Assembly: GCA_946480465.1 (NCBI GenBank)
Contig: CAMLJY010000113.1
Coordinates: 1-14,717 of the forward strand
Direction of reading: 5' to 3'
Source: an uncultured Burkholderiales bacterium
Lineage (GTDB): Bacteria; Pseudomonadota; Gammaproteobacteria; Burkholderiales; Burkholderiaceae
DNA length: 14,717 nucleotides
The notes under the pieces were generated by a model that saw only the letters and a list, made by a program, of their open reading frames with translations, did no database searches and was not told where the DNA came from. The translations under genes and the position numbers were made by a program. Shown here piece after piece: positions 13,924 to 14,717 of this stretch. Within the stretch, counting starts at the first letter, position 1, and the number at the start of each line of letters is the position of its first letter.

Positions 13924-13948
13924 GCGGCCTTCGAATGGGAGCACCGAC

Positions 13949-14599
13949 ATGAGCGTTGCGCTGAACTTGGAGCGGCCGCAACTGCTGACCGACCTGGCGG
14001 CAGACCGGATCCGCGAGGCCATCGTGCGCGGCGAGCTCAAGCTCGGCGAGCAGGTGTCGGAGGCGCAGCTCGCGCAGCGCATGGGCGTCAGCAAGACACC
14101 GGTCCGCGAGGCGCTGCTGCGGCTGAAGTCAGAGGGCCTGGTCGAGGTGCATCCGCAGCGCGGCACCTTCGTGTTCCGCCTCGATCCCGAACAGGTCGGC
14201 CAGCTGTGCCGCTACCGGGTGATGGTCGAGAGCGCCGCGATGCGCGAGGCGATGGGCAGCGATGCGGCCGCACTCGCGGCGGACATGGCGAAGCTGGTCG
14301 CCGACATGAAGAAGGCCGAGCGGGCACGGGACGAACAGGCGCTGGCCCGCATCGACATGGAGTTCCACTGGCTGCTGTTCGCGCACTGCAGCAACGGCTA
14401 CCTGCGCTCCGGCTACGAGGTGATCCGCTCGCAGCTCGTCGCGCTGCGCCACCGGTCGCCGACCAGCGACATGGTCTCGGCCCACCAGGTGCTGGTCGAT
14501 GCGGTGGCGGCGGGCGACGTGCGGCGCGCGACCGCCCTGCTCGCCGAGCACGTCCTGCTGAACGAGGCGCGCTACCGCGTGGCCTGCGGGGGCGACTGA
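13949..14599 (+). CDS. GntR-family transcriptional regulator, FadR subfamily (FCD domain)
   Basis: 216 residues. The N-terminal winged helix-turn-helix (about 10-77) has the GntR signature: LAADRIREAIVRGELKLGEQ, then EAQLAQRMGVSKTPVREALL, then LKSEGLVEVHPQRGTFV. The C-terminal FCD domain (about 83-205) has the expected metal/ligand residues D136 and H140 (DMEFH), H179 (SAHQVL) and H201 (LAEHV). FCD regulators sense small organic acids and mostly repress an adjacent catabolic or transport operon. Divergent placement next to a dehydrogenase-TRAP run fits this exactly; the inducer is probably the imported acid or its keto product. The frame is open far upstream, but ATG 13949 has GGGAG at 7-nt spacing, follows a promoter, and begins the conserved domain ten residues in. 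Confidence 0.95.
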   Translation: MSVALNLERPQLLTDLAADRIREAIVRGELKLGEQVSEAQLAQRMGVSKTPVREALLRLKSEGLVEVHPQRGTFVFRLDPEQVGQLCRYRVMVESAAMREAMGSDAAALAADMAKLVADMKKAERARDEQALARIDMEFHWLLFAHCSNGYLRSGYEVIRSQLVALRHRSPTSDMVSAHQVLVDAVAAGDVRRATALLAEHVLLNEARYRVACGGD

Positions 14600-14717
14600 G
14601 CGCCTGGGTTCCGGGCCGCCGCCGGCGGTTGAGCCACGCAGCGGGCGGCGCAGCGGCCGGGCCTGCCCGCCGCGCCGCGCTGGCGCTTACCGCGACGCCG
14701 TCCCGTGCGCCCGCCGC

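Noticed and set aside
12764..13948. Upstream in-frame extension of the GntR-family gene
   Set aside because: It would overlap the whole dehydrogenase gene antisense. The promoter, GGGAG site and conserved domain start all point to ATG 13949.
13829..13948. A defined -35/-10 for the dehydrogenase direction
   Set aside because: Several AT-rich hexamers are present on the minus strand, but no pair has acceptable match and spacing, so I do not assign a promoter there.
14600..14717. Possible 3' end of a minus-strand gene, or a terminator, in the final 118 bp
   Set aside because: A minus-strand TAA near 14689 closes only about nine Arg/Ala-rich codons before the window ends, and the GC-rich repeats (such as CCGCCGGCGG) lack a T tract. 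There is too little to support either.

Overview
The window is very GC-rich and gene-dense, with strong Shine-Dalgarno sites and long open frames on both strands. A Bcr/CflA-type MFS pump, a DctP/Q/M TRAP transporter, an FCD-type GntR regulator and IaaA together suggest a betaproteobacterium, most likely Burkholderiales. That placement is inference; no rRNA or other marker gene is present.

Left part (1-4610). A 51-codon tail of an unidentified plus-strand gene converges on a minus-strand Bcr/CflA-family MFS transporter (195-1388). A 197-bp gap separates the transporter from a divergent plus-strand class A penicillin-binding-protein-like gene (1586-4580). Transglycosylase and transpeptidase motifs are all present in that gene, but they lie in two frames joined at a run of seven C (2579-2585). 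Removing one C restores a continuous 997-residue protein. The gene ends at a strong hairpin that probably also terminates the converging minus-strand run.

Right part (4619-13828). Eight minus-strand genes follow one another with gaps of 26-164 bp. In transcription order they are: a D-2-hydroxyacid dehydrogenase, TRAP small membrane subunit (DctQ), TRAP large membrane subunit (DctM), two different TRAP solute-binding proteins (DctP), a secreted right-handed beta-helix protein, an isoaspartyl peptidase/asparaginase (IaaA), and a protein with one AfsA-type hot-dog domain. A FadR-subfamily GntR regulator (13949-14599) is divergent from the head of this run. The 120 bp between them carry a promoter and two inverted repeats that look like operators.

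The simplest reading is a regulated uptake and catabolism locus for an organic or sugar acid: import by the TRAP system, oxidation or reduction by the dehydrogenase, control by the GntR protein. The beta-helix protein could release or bind the substrate outside the cell. IaaA and the AfsA-like protein at the distal end may be a separate two-gene unit. The AfsA-type protein is the most unexpected gene, because that family is best known for gamma-butyrolactone signal synthesis in Streptomyces. The last 118 bp hold no gene I can support.
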